The notes beneath the pieces were generated by a model that saw nothing but the letters and a program-made list of their open reading frames with translations, was not told where the DNA came from and did no database searches. From Sphagnum magellanicum (taxonomy: Eukaryota; Streptophyta; Sphagnopsida; Sphagnales; Sphagnaceae), in NCBI GenBank assembly GCA_021904315.1, contig CM038913.1, forward strand, positions 9,237,958 through 9,301,957: a stretch of 64,000 bases of DNA, written 5' to 3'. A program made the translations under genes and the position numbers. Below, piece after piece: positions 49,600 to 62,970 of this stretch. How positions within the stretch are numbered: position 1 is the stretch's first letter; each line of letters starts with the position of its first letter.

Positions 49600-52500
49600 C
49601 TTTATGGCTCCTATCAATGAAATTGTACTTGGGGGTGGGGGCAATCCTTCTAAAGTGCTTAGTCCATTTGTTTCCATGGTTGTCATAATGAACACACTTT
49701 CTATGTCTACCACCTCCTTCTTAGATCAAGTTTATTTTCACAACACAACTTTTGAACTTGACTTCTTGATGTCATCTAAAAAACCACCTACATTGCTTGA
49801 TGATGAAATATGAAGAGCTTAGATGATAATGGCAACTTGTGGCAAAAATTAATCGTGCAAAAGCCAACATGATCTCATACATAGGTTTGGTTCCCTCAAT
49901 TGCATTTTTGTTTGATCCATTCACACTGAAAGATGACCACATGAATATGCATTGTATCATAATCAAATTTGAATGTCTTTTAGTACTCCAACAAATTTCA
50001 CCAAAACATTTCTAGCATAAAAAATTGGCATATCAAACATTGAAACAATGCCATTATATAATGTTTCCATTGAATTCCGCTTTAAATCTTAATTATTCTA
50101 AAGTGGTTCCCTTGTGCCTTCATTTGCTCATGTATCTAGTTGCTATTTGAAATTTTTTATTACATAATAGCACCTTGTCCAAATCTTTTGGGTTCTTTAA
50201 ATCCATTGGGTGGCCATGTACAACATTTCAAACCATTCAACAAAAGGTAGCAAATTTGGGTTGGTCATGGCTTGTTCCAACTTCCACTTCCTACATTTAA
50301 ATTGTCATACAAAGCCCTATTGGGAATAACAAGTGAATCTCATCTTTCCAAAAACATAGGAAACATAAGAAATCTCAAAGATTCATGACCTAACTATCCA
50401 CAATTTGACAGTAATAATGGATCTTGTATTTACTTGAACCAAGGTGACATTAGGGTAATGTTGGTTAATACATATTGGTGGACAAGGTCATGCAAGGCTA
50501 GAGTAATAAAAAACTTATGTCCAACACTTTTCAAAACTTTATTGGCATCTCATTCTTCCTCCTCAACATCCCGTATGTGCCACTACACAACCTCAAATCT
50601 TTACAAATTTTTGATTATGAAACCAAGGCATTCATCTATAATTTATCCTTCAACCATGGATCTTTCAAGCCTTGCAATATTACACACATAAGTCTTTATG
50701 GTTTTTTTGTACCTTTCCACTGGATACATCCATTTAGTGGCAAGTAGTCCACACAAATCTAACTCATCCATAAGATGACACAACAAATGAATCATGATGT
50801 TGAAAAAGGGAGGTGAGAAATGGATTTCTAGCAAAGCAAGGCTAATTACAACATTTATTTAGAATGACACAATTTTAGAAGGATTCCAAACCTTGTAACA
50901 TCTACCAAATTTTTAAAAAAAAATCATCACTGCCATCCAAGGCATTGCTACTAGAAAACCATATGCTAAACTTCATAAAAATCATCAACAATTTTTTTGT
51001 GATCAATAAACAAGTCTAAATTTCACAAGATCCAAACAACTAATTCATATGATTTTCAAATGTTGCCACATATGTGTTTTCCAATGAACAAACATTTTGA
51101 TTTGTATATGATTAACCTACAACTAACAAATAACTTGATTATGACTAATGCATTCTTTTTTAATAACTGAACATTAACTTGTTTATGATTAACAATTATC
51201 ACATGTTTACTTAGGAACTATTGTATTGTGCTTCCACAAAATACCAAAAAGAAGGACAAAGGTTCAATGACAATTATACAAAAGCAATTAAATGTTTATA
51301 AACATTTTTGCCACATCAATTTAATTTAATTTAATATGCATGTTCAATTTCATTTAAAATTACAATTCAAGAAATACCAAAAACATCAAGCATACCCACC
51401 AATAAGGTAAATCATATAACACACTCCAACACTTCAAACCGCATTCTTAAGAAGGGTCCCAAATTCCACCTCTACCACCCAATTCTAGCCAAGATTACAA
51501 GTGATAGTGTTGGGTCCATTACATGTTTCTAGTTGCCCATTGAAATGATATTTTATTATTGTTGTCTTGATATGGGTGCCCTTATGGAAACCATTTACAT
51601 GTTCCAATGTAGGTTTGTTTCCTTAACTCCACCGAGTACCCCATCTTAAACTTTGTCCCACATATTGGACATGCGACAAATCCTTGATCTATAACCCTTA
51701 CAATTGTCCCATACCCAAGGAAATCATGGATAGTCCAAATCAACGTACCTTTCAATGTAAATGACCTAAAGCCCAAGGGTTTTCACATTATATACTATAA
51801 CTCCAATCCAAAGTTATTGAAGCTCCTTGACTAATGGTTGCAAATAGACATCAAAGTAATCATATGTGACAAATTCCTTCCTTGGAATCAATAGTGTGAA
51901 AATGATGAAAAAAAATTAGTTGTCAACCAAAGAAATAAATTGTAGTTTAACAACATGACAAGCCATGTGGACCATGTTGAACAAATCGATTTGAATGAGT
52001 TGACCCCATTTGTAGTAAAGAATTAAGTGCACATTCTATGGATCTAATGCAAAATCAAGGAATTTTTCGTAAATTTGTTCCAAAGCCTTTGAGTCACATC
52101 AATGTCTCACAATGACATCTATACTACTATTCTATGAATGCCACAAAATTAATTCATACATTGTGGGTGTCCTAAATAGTCATTGAAGTTTAGGGATTAT
52201 AGGAAAATGGCAAAGCACTTTCATAAACAAGACCTTGTTTAACATCCTTATATTGAACACTTCCACATTTTGGACAACTGACATCATCATTATGATCCCT
52301 TTGAAACAAGACACACCTTTTGGCACAACATGAATGTTCTCATAATCTAATTTAAGTTTTTGTGTCAAAACCCTTGCAACATTGTAATTAAATGCTACAC
52401 AATTAAATTCATGAAGTAAATGATGTTGTAAGAGTGCAAATAGCTCGTATGCAAATTTATTATTGACTCCATGTACTATGCACAAGTTCATAAGAAGTAT

Positions 52501-52710
52501 TGTTCTTACCAAGTTTTTGCACCTGGCATGTATATAGTTCCTTCATGGCATCCTCCAAATCCATTAGATCAAAATTATGCTTTTGGTCTTCAAGATCACA
52601 AGATACATCTCCCAAAGTTTGTTGGCCTTCACTATCAAAAGGAACCTCTCCATCACAATTTGTGTCATCTTCATGTTCCTTCACTAAATTGTAATCCATT
52701 AACCACCCTA
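49600..52710 (-). pseudogene. CACTA (En/Spm) TNP2-type transposase pseudogene
   Basis: Order on the minus strand: acidic N-terminal piece DLMDLEDAMKELY (52570); TNP2 start LCIVHGVNNKFAYELFALL and LDYENIHVVPKG (52480-52290); LFRTPTMYELILWH then a stop (52150); YLQPLVKELQ (51830); FTLKGTLIWTIHDF (51760) followed by a CPICG zinc-knuckle-like motif; SVLYDLPYW (about 51430); the DUF4218-like segment PPFFNIMIHLLCHLMDELD to WMYPVERYKKT (50834-50700); and a DUF4216-like piece with FQCEWIKQK (about 49930). TNP2 is the transposase of plant CACTA elements. Many stops and at least two frame changes show it is dead. No CACTA terminal repeat was found at either side. Confidence 0.85.
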
Positions 52711-54655
52711 AAAGCTTCTTTCACAACATCCAAAGCTTTAGCTTACAGTGCCATTAGATTTATGCAATTACAATAACTTGCATATCAATAACAAAATCAA
52801 GCTCCTAGGCCTATTATCTTGTTGGAACCCTAAAATCTTCCTCTTGTACTCTTTATTTAACAAGACACTACTATTTCAACCTCTCCAAACTTTAAACCTA
52901 GGATCCCTTACATTATAGATGAAATGTTCTTTTACATTTGTAATTTGTATAAGAAATGTCCTTTGCATTTGGTGCAAGGACAATGTAGGCATCTCAACTT
53001 ATAAAATTTGGCCCATTGTTCTTCCTAACCCAAAGCTCTTATCATGTCAATGTTGTTGGCTTTTTAAATGCCAAGAATGCAATTTCCTTACATCATCTGG
53101 AACACTTTGAAAAACAAAGGCCATTATAAAAATAATATATTGCTTCAAAATAATAAACTTAGAGTAGGTACATTCACAAATATAAGAGCCATAGGAATTT
53201 TAACCAATTCTTTGTTTTTCATTTTTGTGTCAAAAATTATATTAATGTTGCACATTTTTCTTATATGTTTTGATGATAATGTTCTTAATATATTGTGGAA
53301 ACATGTGCAATAATTTGAAATGAATATAATGAAATTTGAATTCTTAAAAACATTGATTAATCATTGTAATTAATGTTTTACAATGTTTTTACTGATTGAA
53401 AAAACTCATAAATGATTCTAAAAGGACTTGAAAATGACATAATTTTGAAGACTCTTAAAACACATAATCACATAACAGTATGATGTAACATATTTTTGAG
53501 TCAAAAGGAAATTTTTATGACTTTTTGCAACTTACAAATGGAATATTTTTAGTATATACCAATAATGTTTTACAATAAACAGTCACCAAAGTCCTTACTA
53601 AGGGTGCACCCTTGGTTTCTTATTTTGTGAATGTGCCCAAACCATTTCTGATGAAAAAGAAATAAGGTTATCAAACATTATTCAAAATGTGTACATCAAT
53701 GTCTATTTAGACCATTTATCGTTACATTTCGTAATATTTAGGATCTATATTATAGCTAATGAACTTTGGTTATAAAAAGTTCCAATTTTTGACAATTTTT
53801 TTTTTTCATGAATGCCAAAACCTATGAACAAAAAAATAATTATTATTTTAAAGTCACCAAGAACCATAATCATTGTTGTTGAGTTTTTAAATTATTCCAA
53901 GTATATTGTTTCCAGATGTTGCCCTTCCACTACCTACTTATACCCTTCTTATTTTTGCAAGTGAAGGTGCATGTAATTCATAAGAAAAATGCAAATGTTA
54001 TTGTTTAATTCTTGCAATTATGTAACAAAAAAATTCCCAATAAGATGATCACCAAGTCAAAAACCTAAATTGTGACCAAACTTGGAATATGAAAATTGAC
54101 CTCAATGTGCTATTCATGATTTGGATGTCTCTAACAAAGCCTCCAACAATTGTTGTACATCCACAATGGGGGCCCACTATCGGTACCCAACAATTGTTAC
54201 TCCCACTTTAGGTAACCAACATAACAATAAACATAGTCAATATTACAATATGTAAATCCTTGATTGGTTGAATTTTCAATATTCCAAGTCAAATGTAGTT
54301 CAAAATCCCAAAATTAAATAAAAATGGATAGAAAGCTCCCATTACCACATATTGCCACTTATGGCATCAATGAAGAAATAGGATAAGTTTGGATATGTTG
54401 CATTAGTCCCTATAAAACCAAAGAAATTTTGTCAACTAGTAAGTTCCACATAACTAGATTGATGCGCCATGATCAAGGTTTTGTGTATAAATTCAGCATG
54501 GTTGATTGTTGCATGTTGGAAAGAATGTTGTAAAATTTTGTTGAACATATGTGTAGTTACATTTTAAGTAACACATTTTAGGTCAAAAAAACATTCATCA
54601 ATATGTATGAATGTGATGATTTGTTATCACAATGGATCAATAAATCCATATTCAT
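52711..54655. other. AT-rich, nothing recognised
   Basis: About 1.9 kb of AT-rich sequence with only short open frames. No ordered repeat or RNA gene recognised. Confidence 0.4.
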
Positions 54656-54659
54656 GAGG

Positions 54660-55340
54660 TTTAGGTTTTCATTTAATATCAAGAATGTCAAGGAGTATTG
54701 GGTAGTGGGGCACATTGCTTGCATGATGCACAAGTAAGAGGATACAACTTCAATTGACCTAATGAATTTGCTGGCACCATTGTGCCAACTTCTTCACATG
54801 AAAAATGTGCATATGAGCTTGACAAAGATGCACATGTTGTTTCACTTGCAATTTGTTGAAGCTTCTGAAAGGTGCAACAAATGACTTATATGTGTTTGAT
54901 ATTTGTCAACATGTGTAATGAATAATACATGACAAAAGTTTAGATTTTGGCATGATGTTTTGAATTTCATGCTTTAACGTCAATAGTTACATCCTTTTGC
55001 CTTTCTATATTTGTGAAAAAAATTCTTTACAATTATTTCTAATCTTTGTGTTCAAAATTTCAATGTTTGCCTTCTTGTATCTAATTTGTACAATAATGTC
55101 ATTGATGAAGATGATTTGGTTCATGTCCTACAATATGGTCTAGATCATCTCCTTGTTGTAGACAATCACATTGTGAATAAATTCATGTACAAGCCCTTCT
55201 TGAATTGATCACATTTCTAGCCCCATGAAGTTGTCGACTCCAATTTTTTGAAGCCATTGCACATCCTTGGTCCTTACCCATTGCTTGTACATGTGCATTT
55301 CTTGGAGAATCAAAGAGTTGCCCAACATGTTTCCTTCTTT
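54660..55340 (-). pseudogene. decayed coding sequence of unknown family
   Basis: Minus-strand pieces read like natural protein. GNSLILQEMHMYKQW and DVQWLQKIGVDNFMG (about 55330-55210) are followed by LVHEFIHNVIVYNKEM and IIVQIRYKKANIEILN. A stretch near 54850-54700 is open in two frames. At least three stops interrupt the first part, two of them where Gln or Arg would be natural. It lies downstream of the gypsy integrase tail. A relation to that element is possible but unproven. Confidence 0.3.
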
Positions 55341-56085
55341 TTTTTAGATGTGGGAGTTTTCAACTATTCCCTATTTTCTTGGCACTTTTCATTTTCCCTA
55401 CTATAAGAACTATAATCAAGAACTACATGAACTACAATGTTCAACTATAGTGCAAGTTTCATATCTTCTATCATTTCCCATGAAATCATGAGAGGTATTA
55501 CATATAACACATAAAACACAAGAAATGTATAGACTACAAGATGAAAGGTGAAATATATAAAAATATAATGGACAAGGAGAACTTTTTTGTTGCATTTTAA
55601 AAGTTTGGGTTTTAGGAAAGGACTTGAGAATGCATGTTCATTGCCAAAACATTGTGGATTCTTGAAATGTGATGTTTCTTGGATACCAAAATGTGGTGTT
55701 GATTGGATCCCTTTAATCATAAATGGGAGTGTAATTTGACAATTCATTATTCCATTGGGTTTCACCTTGTGTGTCCAATGGTGATATTTTGATTACCAAG
55801 TTATGAATGGCATTGACTTAATAATAATTGGCAACAACTTTAATCTTTTAAAAAATTGTATGTCCTCCTTTGATAGTTTATTGGTATAGTGTGATGTTGC
55901 CGAATCAACAGTAAAAGCTACCAAAACAAGGTCTTGTGGGTCTCCTACCAAATCCTCTTCTTCTATTGAATTTTTTTTCATGTCATATCTTTTTCATTAA
56001 CTATTTGGTTTATCAAATCAATTATAGATTCTTGATATTCATAAACCCCTTCACCAATCGATCTTCCAATGCTTTGGAAGTTTCT
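55341..56085. other. no clear gene
   Basis: Holds minus-strand open stretches of 106 codons (55765-55445) and 62 codons (55981-55793) with no recognised domain. It may be the 3' part of the retroelement remnant next to it. Confidence 0.25.
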
Positions 56086-56089
56086 TCAT

Positions 56090-56660
56090 TCATTAAGTAG
56101 GATTTAAATTATTGACATTGACTGAAAATGGGTTAGGGTCAAATTTATCTATTTGGACGAAGAATATAGTATTGTTTCATAGATAGCAATAGATTCAATA
56201 ATGAGAACCACATATTTTTTAACTTTCTTGGATGAGATTGTTTGTTTTTGGGAAACCAAAACACATAATTTCTCAAGGTTTTTTTTTCCCTTGTAATGAT
56301 TGGCAACCCAAATGGCATGGTTATGTTGTTTCTAACTAGAAGTAACAATTGTCTATTCTTTATTTGAATCTAACTTTTTGAATTCGGTAAGTCTATATGC
56401 TAGGAGTCTAATGGGATGTTGGATAGAAAAGTTTGTACCTAAAACAAAGTAGGTAAAAGGTGTTTGGTATGCATGAGTGGGTAAAGTCCATAAACAAACT
56501 AAAATGGAATGTGGCCAATAGTCACCTTAAACATAGTTCGGTAAGCGAAAAGGACAATGTATAGATGTTCATCTTGATTGTTGCATTTATCATTGACAAG
56601 TTTAATCATCAAAACTCCAATTACTTTGTTTATGGACTCCACCTACCTTGTACTTTTTCC
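56090..56660 (-). pseudogene. Ty3/gypsy retrotransposon integrase C-terminal remnant
   Basis: Minus-strand motifs typical of the end of a plant Ty3/gypsy polyprotein occur in order: VESINKVIG (after a TAG), LFAYRTMFKVT (about 56551), PF-stop-FVYG with TAG at 56501-56499, and NPFSVNVNNLNP (about 56140-56099). The catalytic integrase core, reverse transcriptase, RNase H, gag and long terminal repeats are not seen, so this is a truncated fragment. Integrase inserts the cDNA copy into the host genome. Here the stops and loss of the core exclude function. Confidence 0.65.
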
Positions 56661-57185
56661 TACAACTTTACATCTCTACCATGTACCATCTCTCACCATG
56701 TACAATCTTTCCATATGAAAAAATAATTCAAATCTTCTATCCAAAACATAATTCAAAATTTATTTAGTGACTGCCTTAATTATGCCCTTAACAATTGTTC
56801 TAATTTTCCCCTTGACACTCCATGTATTTTTAAATTTTATCTTCAAAATCCTTGAAATGTAAAACATAAAAAATATAAATGTTAAGACAACTTTTACACA
56901 AGTTGTATCTAGTATTTGTTCCTTATGATGTTGGTAGATCTATAGATGTCTACATTTGACATTTTGCCTTTTGTTATGGTTATGTTACCATAGGTTGTTG
57001 ATGTTGGGTTAGAAACTCAAATTGAATGTGCCCATTATCCTCTTCCTCATCATGTTTAACAATTCCTATTGCAGTTGTTGTCAAATATTTTACAAAAATT
57101 ACAATTTCAAATGTTGTCATGTATTCAATAGATTTTTGTTGTGAAGTAAGTGGCTATGTTGGATGTCGTACCTACACTTTTAACA
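56661..57185. other. no clear gene
   Basis: AT-rich region between the integrase tail and the coiled-coil remnant. Possible upstream integrase sequence is too decayed to assign. Confidence 0.3.
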
Positions 57186-57189
57186 AAGT

Positions 57190-58010
57190 TTTGTTGTTTT
57201 ATCGAAATTGTTGAAATTTATATGCCACCATTTCCTCTTCATTAGTAACCTCCAATATGTAATTGCCACTTTTCATTTCCATTTAAGTTATGTGGTTTCT
57301 ACTGATACAACCTTGGAGCTTTTCCATTAAGTATTGTTTTGTATTGTTTTGGACTCTAGGACTATACATGAATTTAAGATATGATTCCTTGTAAGCCTTC
57401 ATCTTCCTCTTGTAAAACTTTTCATTAGCATGATGATTTGCAAATATTTCTTCAACATCTACAACTCCAATATGTCATGCACTAAGTTTTGCCATGTATC
57501 CACATCTATGGTTGGTGTGTCCATTGCCTTTTACTTCGTCATGAAGCTAGTATATTGGATTTTCAATCCATCGTACTCATGTAGTTTGTACTTAAAATAA
57601 TATGGCTCCAACATCTTCTTAACTTCTCCATAATGATTTACATCCAAATTGTATCATTATACAGTGCCTTTATGGCTCATTCCTAAATGACCTTCATATG
57701 TTCTCTTTTCAACTCTACTTCATTATTATGTTGAATAAAATGTTGTGATTGTTTCAAGTATTGAATTTCCCCCCCCTAATCAACCATTATATGGTTGAAT
57801 TTGGTGTTATCCTTCAACAACATTTAACACTATGTTGCATCTTGATTTGCTATTTTTTTAGCTCATAGTATTTGTCATCTTGTTGCTTCAAATTTTGTAG
57901 CAATAATGTGTCCCTCTCCACTTTGATATTTTCCAATGTTTTAATTTGTATCTCCATATTATTTTTCATTTGATTTGCATTGAAAAAATCCATTTGTGCG
58001 TTGTTTATCT
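57190..58010 (-). pseudogene. decayed coiled-coil coding sequence
   Basis: Minus-strand pieces: a Lys/Glu/Gln-rich coiled-coil segment (MEIQIKTLENIKVERD, LLLQNLKQQDDKYYELKK, about 57950-57860); EIQYLKQSQHF and EVELKREHMK (57760-57690); YKLHEYDGLKIQYTSFM (57580); DVDTWQNLVHDILEL (57500); FYKRKMKAYKESYLKFMY (57420); TNEEEMVAYKFQQF (57240). Frames change several times. Stops after FMTK, ILEL and HIT are TAA/TAG, as expected from former Gln codons. The family is unknown. It is not obviously homologous to the pseudogene at 37.6-38.8 kb. Confidence 0.45.
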
Positions 58011-60050
58011 TTTATTAAATATTCTTTATGTTCAACACTCACAATGTGAAAGCTATAAAATTTGAAAATTTAAAAAATTCAAAATCTATTGAACATAATT
58101 AAAAAAATTCAAGAGTCCCTTATTGCATGTAAATGGGGTGTAATGTACATGAAATCTAAAACAAAGTTGTGGTTTATGAAAAAAAAATAAAATAATAATT
58201 AGCATGTTTTCATACAATGTGAATTTAAGATAATTAAAAAAAATGAAATGTGGAATTTGGTACACTTAAAAAAAAATCTTAGTTATTCATGAAAAATTGA
58301 TACGAAAATGGTGACATATTGAAAAAATTATATGTATTTTTAATAACATATTGCAAAAGATTCCATCCCAAAAGTTCTTTATATGGGAAAGTGAAAATGA
58401 CCACAAGAGAAATTACAGTCCTTCAGTCCTTCATCAACATTGGTTCATTTAATTGTGATCACACCCTATTGTTAACTACTACCTTAATTGTTTTTTCTCT
58501 TGAATTGTAGTCTACAACTAAGTTGTCATTTGCAACTTATTTTGACTTTTTGAAGTAAATAACTAAAACATGAGTTGGCCAAAGCAAGCCAACACGCACT
58601 AGTGTGCCAATGTAGGATATGTGCCATCAATTGAATGGTTTGTGGACGAGAAACATTTGTTAGTTACATATTCTTGTACCATACTTAACCATTGTGATTA
58701 GCTATGTACTAACTACTAACTATTTGCATGCATGATCTACATGATTTAGTAACCACCTAAATCCTTACTTATTGAAAGGTTGTTTGCACTTATGGGAATT
58801 ATAAGTGGTACATTTAACATTGTTGATAATGGATATTTTTTACAACTATTCATGGCTGCACATGACAAGTAGGTAAGTAGTGGATGTGGCAAGGCTACGT
58901 GATAGACTAATAACATTATTATTCTTTATTGGTAATACTATAATAATTAACTAATGTGTCAACATAATCTTCAAAATTTGAAGATTTTAATGTCTACTAA
59001 CAAAAATAACTTATCATTTGGAAAACATAAGTAGTTTACTAATTTTCACACATCCATTATAGATCCCTTCTTCTTCATGCATCCATTGCAAAAATCATTT
59101 TTTTGTTGCAAATTTTTTTTCTTGCATGATGGAATTAGATGGTTTATATTTGCCAATGGACTCAAAAAGTGTGAAAAAAAAGGAAAGGAAGAGGAGGAAG
59201 CAATGGAACATAAAACTACCAAAGGCATGGAAACTAGGAACATGGTGAAGTATTGGCATTCATTGTATGTACGCAAGTTGAACATGCGACACAAAAGGGG
59301 TTGGTGGATCCAAGAGCACATATGGTTTCAATTGCACAAAACATAATAACATTTTAGAAGAGCTTTAGAAGATTATGCATACAAGGATTCAATAACCAAG
59401 GAAAACACATTTGTACAACCTAATTGACATAAATACCACCTAGTGTATGTACGACCTTTGGGTAAATGCACGCTACACTTACCCAAAAAGGGTAGATGAA
59501 AGTTCATTTTTATAGTCCAAATGCAATGATATTTCAAAAAAAACATTTAAATGATGTTGAAGTTCACATTTTTCTCCATTTCCAAGTTCATACCACCATA
59601 ATTTTAACTTTTTTTTCAAACCTTCAAATTTATGGGCCTTGAAAAAATCAATTTAGATATCAAGATTGACTTTACAAATTTGAAAATTTCATTTGAAATC
59701 TTAAAATTTTTGAAAGAATTTTTCTTGTTTGATTTTTTCATCTTAAGTGTTATGGTAAAAAGTTATAGGCTTAGTTTCAAATTCCACTAGAAGAAAAAAA
59801 TCCATAATTATTAGGGTAGTTTGGACTATGACATTGGATGTACCATCCTTTGTAAAGTCCACCTTGAATTGAACATTTATCCTTTTGGTTGTTTTTTTTG
59901 GGTTTGAAATATTAGAATGTAGGTTTTAATTTTTCATCTCATTTTTGCTAGATTTTTCAAATAGATTTGAATACAATGCAACAATACTTGATTCACTTAT
60001 AAAAAACTACCATTGTGACTTCTAAAAAAGTCCACTGTAATGTGCTTTTA
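58011..60050. other. no gene recognised
   Basis: AT-rich. An open frame on each strand at 59046-59346 (89-91 codons) overlaps its opposite and has no recognised domain. Confidence 0.35.
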
Positions 60051-60054
60051 CTCC

Positions 60055-60215
60055 TTTTAACTACCTAGTTTAACCTTTGTATGACCTAGGTACGCTAGGT
60101 TGTAATCCATGTATGACCTATGTATGACCTAGTCTAATATGTACAACATACATGTATGACTTAACCTACATACATACAACCTAGCCTACATACAAATGAC
60201 ATAACCCATGTAAAT
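60055..60215. repeat. short repeats of GTATGACCTA in both orientations
   Basis: GTATGACCTA occurs near 60079, 60111, 60122 and, as GTATGACTTA, 60153. Complementary TAGGTTGTA and TACAACCTAG words lie around them, with CATACATA runs. A small degenerate cluster with local foldback potential. Confidence 0.5.
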
Positions 60216-60839
60216 CTTCCATCCAATTTCCTATTGGATGGAATGCTCTAATGGTTTATACACAATTTTTAGTAGTGATATAAGACAAAACACATGTGCT
60301 TGCATTTGTGAATTTTGCTTCAAACAACTCATCAAAAGAGAAAATGGTCAAACTTGAAGCTAATGCTACTTCATCAACAAATGCACGAATATAGTTCTTG
60401 GACAACACATGAATCCAACATATGTTACAAAATTGCATTTAATCCATTGTTCACAAATACTTGGATAAGATAGTTCTGACTCTAGCAAAAATTATTTGAA
60501 TTTGCATGGAGATAATTATGTAGTTACAAACTTCATTTGAAAGTACCTTCAAGACCAAAAAAATGTTGTTTGGCCATTCTTCATAAACACGTGTTTTTGA
60601 TTTTAATGAACTATAAATGCAAAATGATGATTTAGTGTGCAACTATTCTATATGGCCTATTGCCAAAATACTATTCTATAATGATGCATTAATTTATTCC
60701 ATAATTTTTTTTGTATTGCAACTCTTGTTCTATTTCATTTTCATTCACACTTTCAACATGAATCCAAGATTAACATGTTAATGACAATATGGATGGACAT
60801 ATATAATTGTTTTTATTTTCTAAATCTATTTGCAACATT
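60216..60839. other. no gene recognised
   Basis: Two minus-strand open stretches of about 60 codons without recognisable domains. They could belong to a second Harbinger protein, but nothing supports that directly. Confidence 0.25.
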
Positions 60840-61560
60840 AAATTATTGATGTCAATTTCCTTGTCATTGAATATAATATTGTATAATATGCAATAACAAT
60901 CCACAACATTTGGTAGAAAAAACACATGAAGGGTGGTTTTAAACAACAATTCCCCAAAGTTTTTTTCAAAACACCAAAGCTATTTTCAACTACATTGTAA
61001 TTGTGACACAAATGATTATTATAAATTGCCTTTAGGATCATGTGTCATGCATTAAAAACTTGTTTATGCAGGAATCACTAACCATGGCAATAATGGTTAT
61101 CCTTTATTGTTGATATTATATGGTTCAATACCTTTTTCATTATGGTCTAGTTGAAACAAATTTCCATTCATGGGCTTTTGGTACAAGTTGGAGATGTGCA
61201 ATATTTGATAATCATTCATTTAGCCATCCTACCAACAAAACCATCCTTGAATTTCTTGTGGTAATCAACAATTGATGTTTGAAGTTGCATGGAGTAAAAT
61301 TTAGATTTAGATGATAAATAATTTGTAGCGAAAGGTCTTTTAGGTTTTTGAATGTGAATTTGAATGACATTGATTGCCACATGAATTATAGGTAAACTAT
61401 TAAAATCTTTGAATCTCACCATGACATATTTCAAATCCTCATGCCTTCTTCATTTGATTTGACTTTTGAACACTCTATTTAATGAATAAACAAACTCTTT
61501 CAAAAGCTAATGCATTGTTGACTTGTTGATTGCAAATAGTTAATTACAATGAAAGAATTT
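60840..61560 (-). pseudogene. PIF/Harbinger (HARBI1-like) transposase pseudogene
   Basis: Order on the minus strand: a decayed N-terminal part (SNEEGM, about 61455); VMVRFKDFNSLP then INVIQIHIQKPK (61420-61345); NYLSSKSKFYSMQLQ and VDYHKKFKDGFVG; LHISNLYQKPMNGNLFQLD (about 61200); a NNKG-stop-P piece where family members have GDKGYP (61111-61094); then NVVENSFGVLKK (about 60990) and the C-terminal helix. DDE-nuclease family. The first catalytic Asp reads Asn (codon 61371-61369) and so does the second (codon 61108-61106), both one G-to-A step from Asp. The Glu in VVENSFG is kept. With these losses plus stops it cannot be active. Confidence 0.8.
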
Positions 61561-62965
61561 TGTTCCATGGGCAACTTTATAGGGTGAGCAAGCAATACAA
61601 ATGCCCACACACTACATAATTAAAGTGAATGTTTTTTTCTCCATCTTGTGTTTCAAGATCAAAATCAATCATGTAAAATAATTCTTACTCACCCTAAAAT
61701 CCTCAATTCACTTATCATCATTATATTATGTCATTTAAAAATGGGAGTACAAGGTTGTTGACTTGGCTTCAACCCAATCATCAAGGTCCTCATTCAATAG
61801 AAGCACGACGATCTATACTAATGTAAAATAATTTTTTTTATCAGGGCATGAAAAAATGTTTTACCTTCTAGAGAGGCAATTGGGAATGGAAATAGAGACA
61901 CACAGATCTTGAATCATTTTCATAGTACAAAGCCTTCATGTGCTTGCAAAAACATTTGAATGAAATGTATTGACAAAATCAACTTGAGGGACCTCACCAC
62001 AACTTGATGCAAGCAAGCATGTGTGAAATGAAAAACAAGATTAAAAAAAGTGAATGATCCAAACATGTAATGAGATCATAAATAATCAAGTGAAAAAAAC
62101 TCACATTGTAAAACACTAAAGCTTTACACGAAAATACACAAAGTATTTAGAAAAGTTCGCAAACAAGCACTATGGTTCAATTACAACAACAAGAAAACAA
62201 GTGTTGAAAAGAAAAAATCAAAATGGAAGGTGATATGTAATAACAAATATACCAACGATCATATAAGATAGTTCTCAATAGTCTATTCATAAACATAGAT
62301 GAAATACATATTATGATAAAACATATTGTAGTACTCGAACGGATTCGACAACAAATTGCCAAATAATTAATTAAATCTCAAATCTTAGCTTCGTCACTTG
62401 GTTTATTAATTTTGATATTTTTGACAGGTAATGTTCATATAAAACATGATTTTGCTACCTTTGTGAGATAATATAAATATATCTAGATTGTTACACTTTT
62501 AGATTCTAGGATTGATAGGTTAAAAGTTTAAACCCAATAGGCGAAATACTTCAAAATCTAATCTTATAATAATTGAAAAAAAATTCGGCACAAGTAATAA
62601 ATAATTTGACAAAAATAAGGAATAATTAAAATTTATGCCGAAACTGTTTGTGTACTACGATAATGTGTTATTAACAAGATGTAGATATTCACATAATGAT
62701 AAGTATTTAATGGTAGGCTAAACAACAAATGTGAAAACCCTAAGTTGTGACAATAAGATATTGTTTTTGCTATCACTCCAAATAGCTTAACCCTAAGTGT
62801 AAGAGGTTTAACCCAGCAACTGTTAAATCCTGACTTGGAGACAGTCATTTAACGTCCAAATTTTTCTGGGGTTTTAAGGTTTTTTTTTAACCAGGGTACC
62901 ATTGTAGGTAGGTGCTGGTTCACATGAGTTGTCAAGTAGTAAACACTGAGCAATAGTAGTAAGTA
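61561..62965. other. no gene recognised
   Basis: AT-rich. The second protein of PIF/Harbinger elements (Myb-like) might be expected nearby, but I could not recognise it. Confidence 0.3.
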
Positions 62966-62970
62966 GGCAG

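Noticed and set aside
59046-59346. Overlapping 89-91-codon frames on both strands
   Set aside because: Mutual shadows with low-complexity content and no recognisable domain on either strand.
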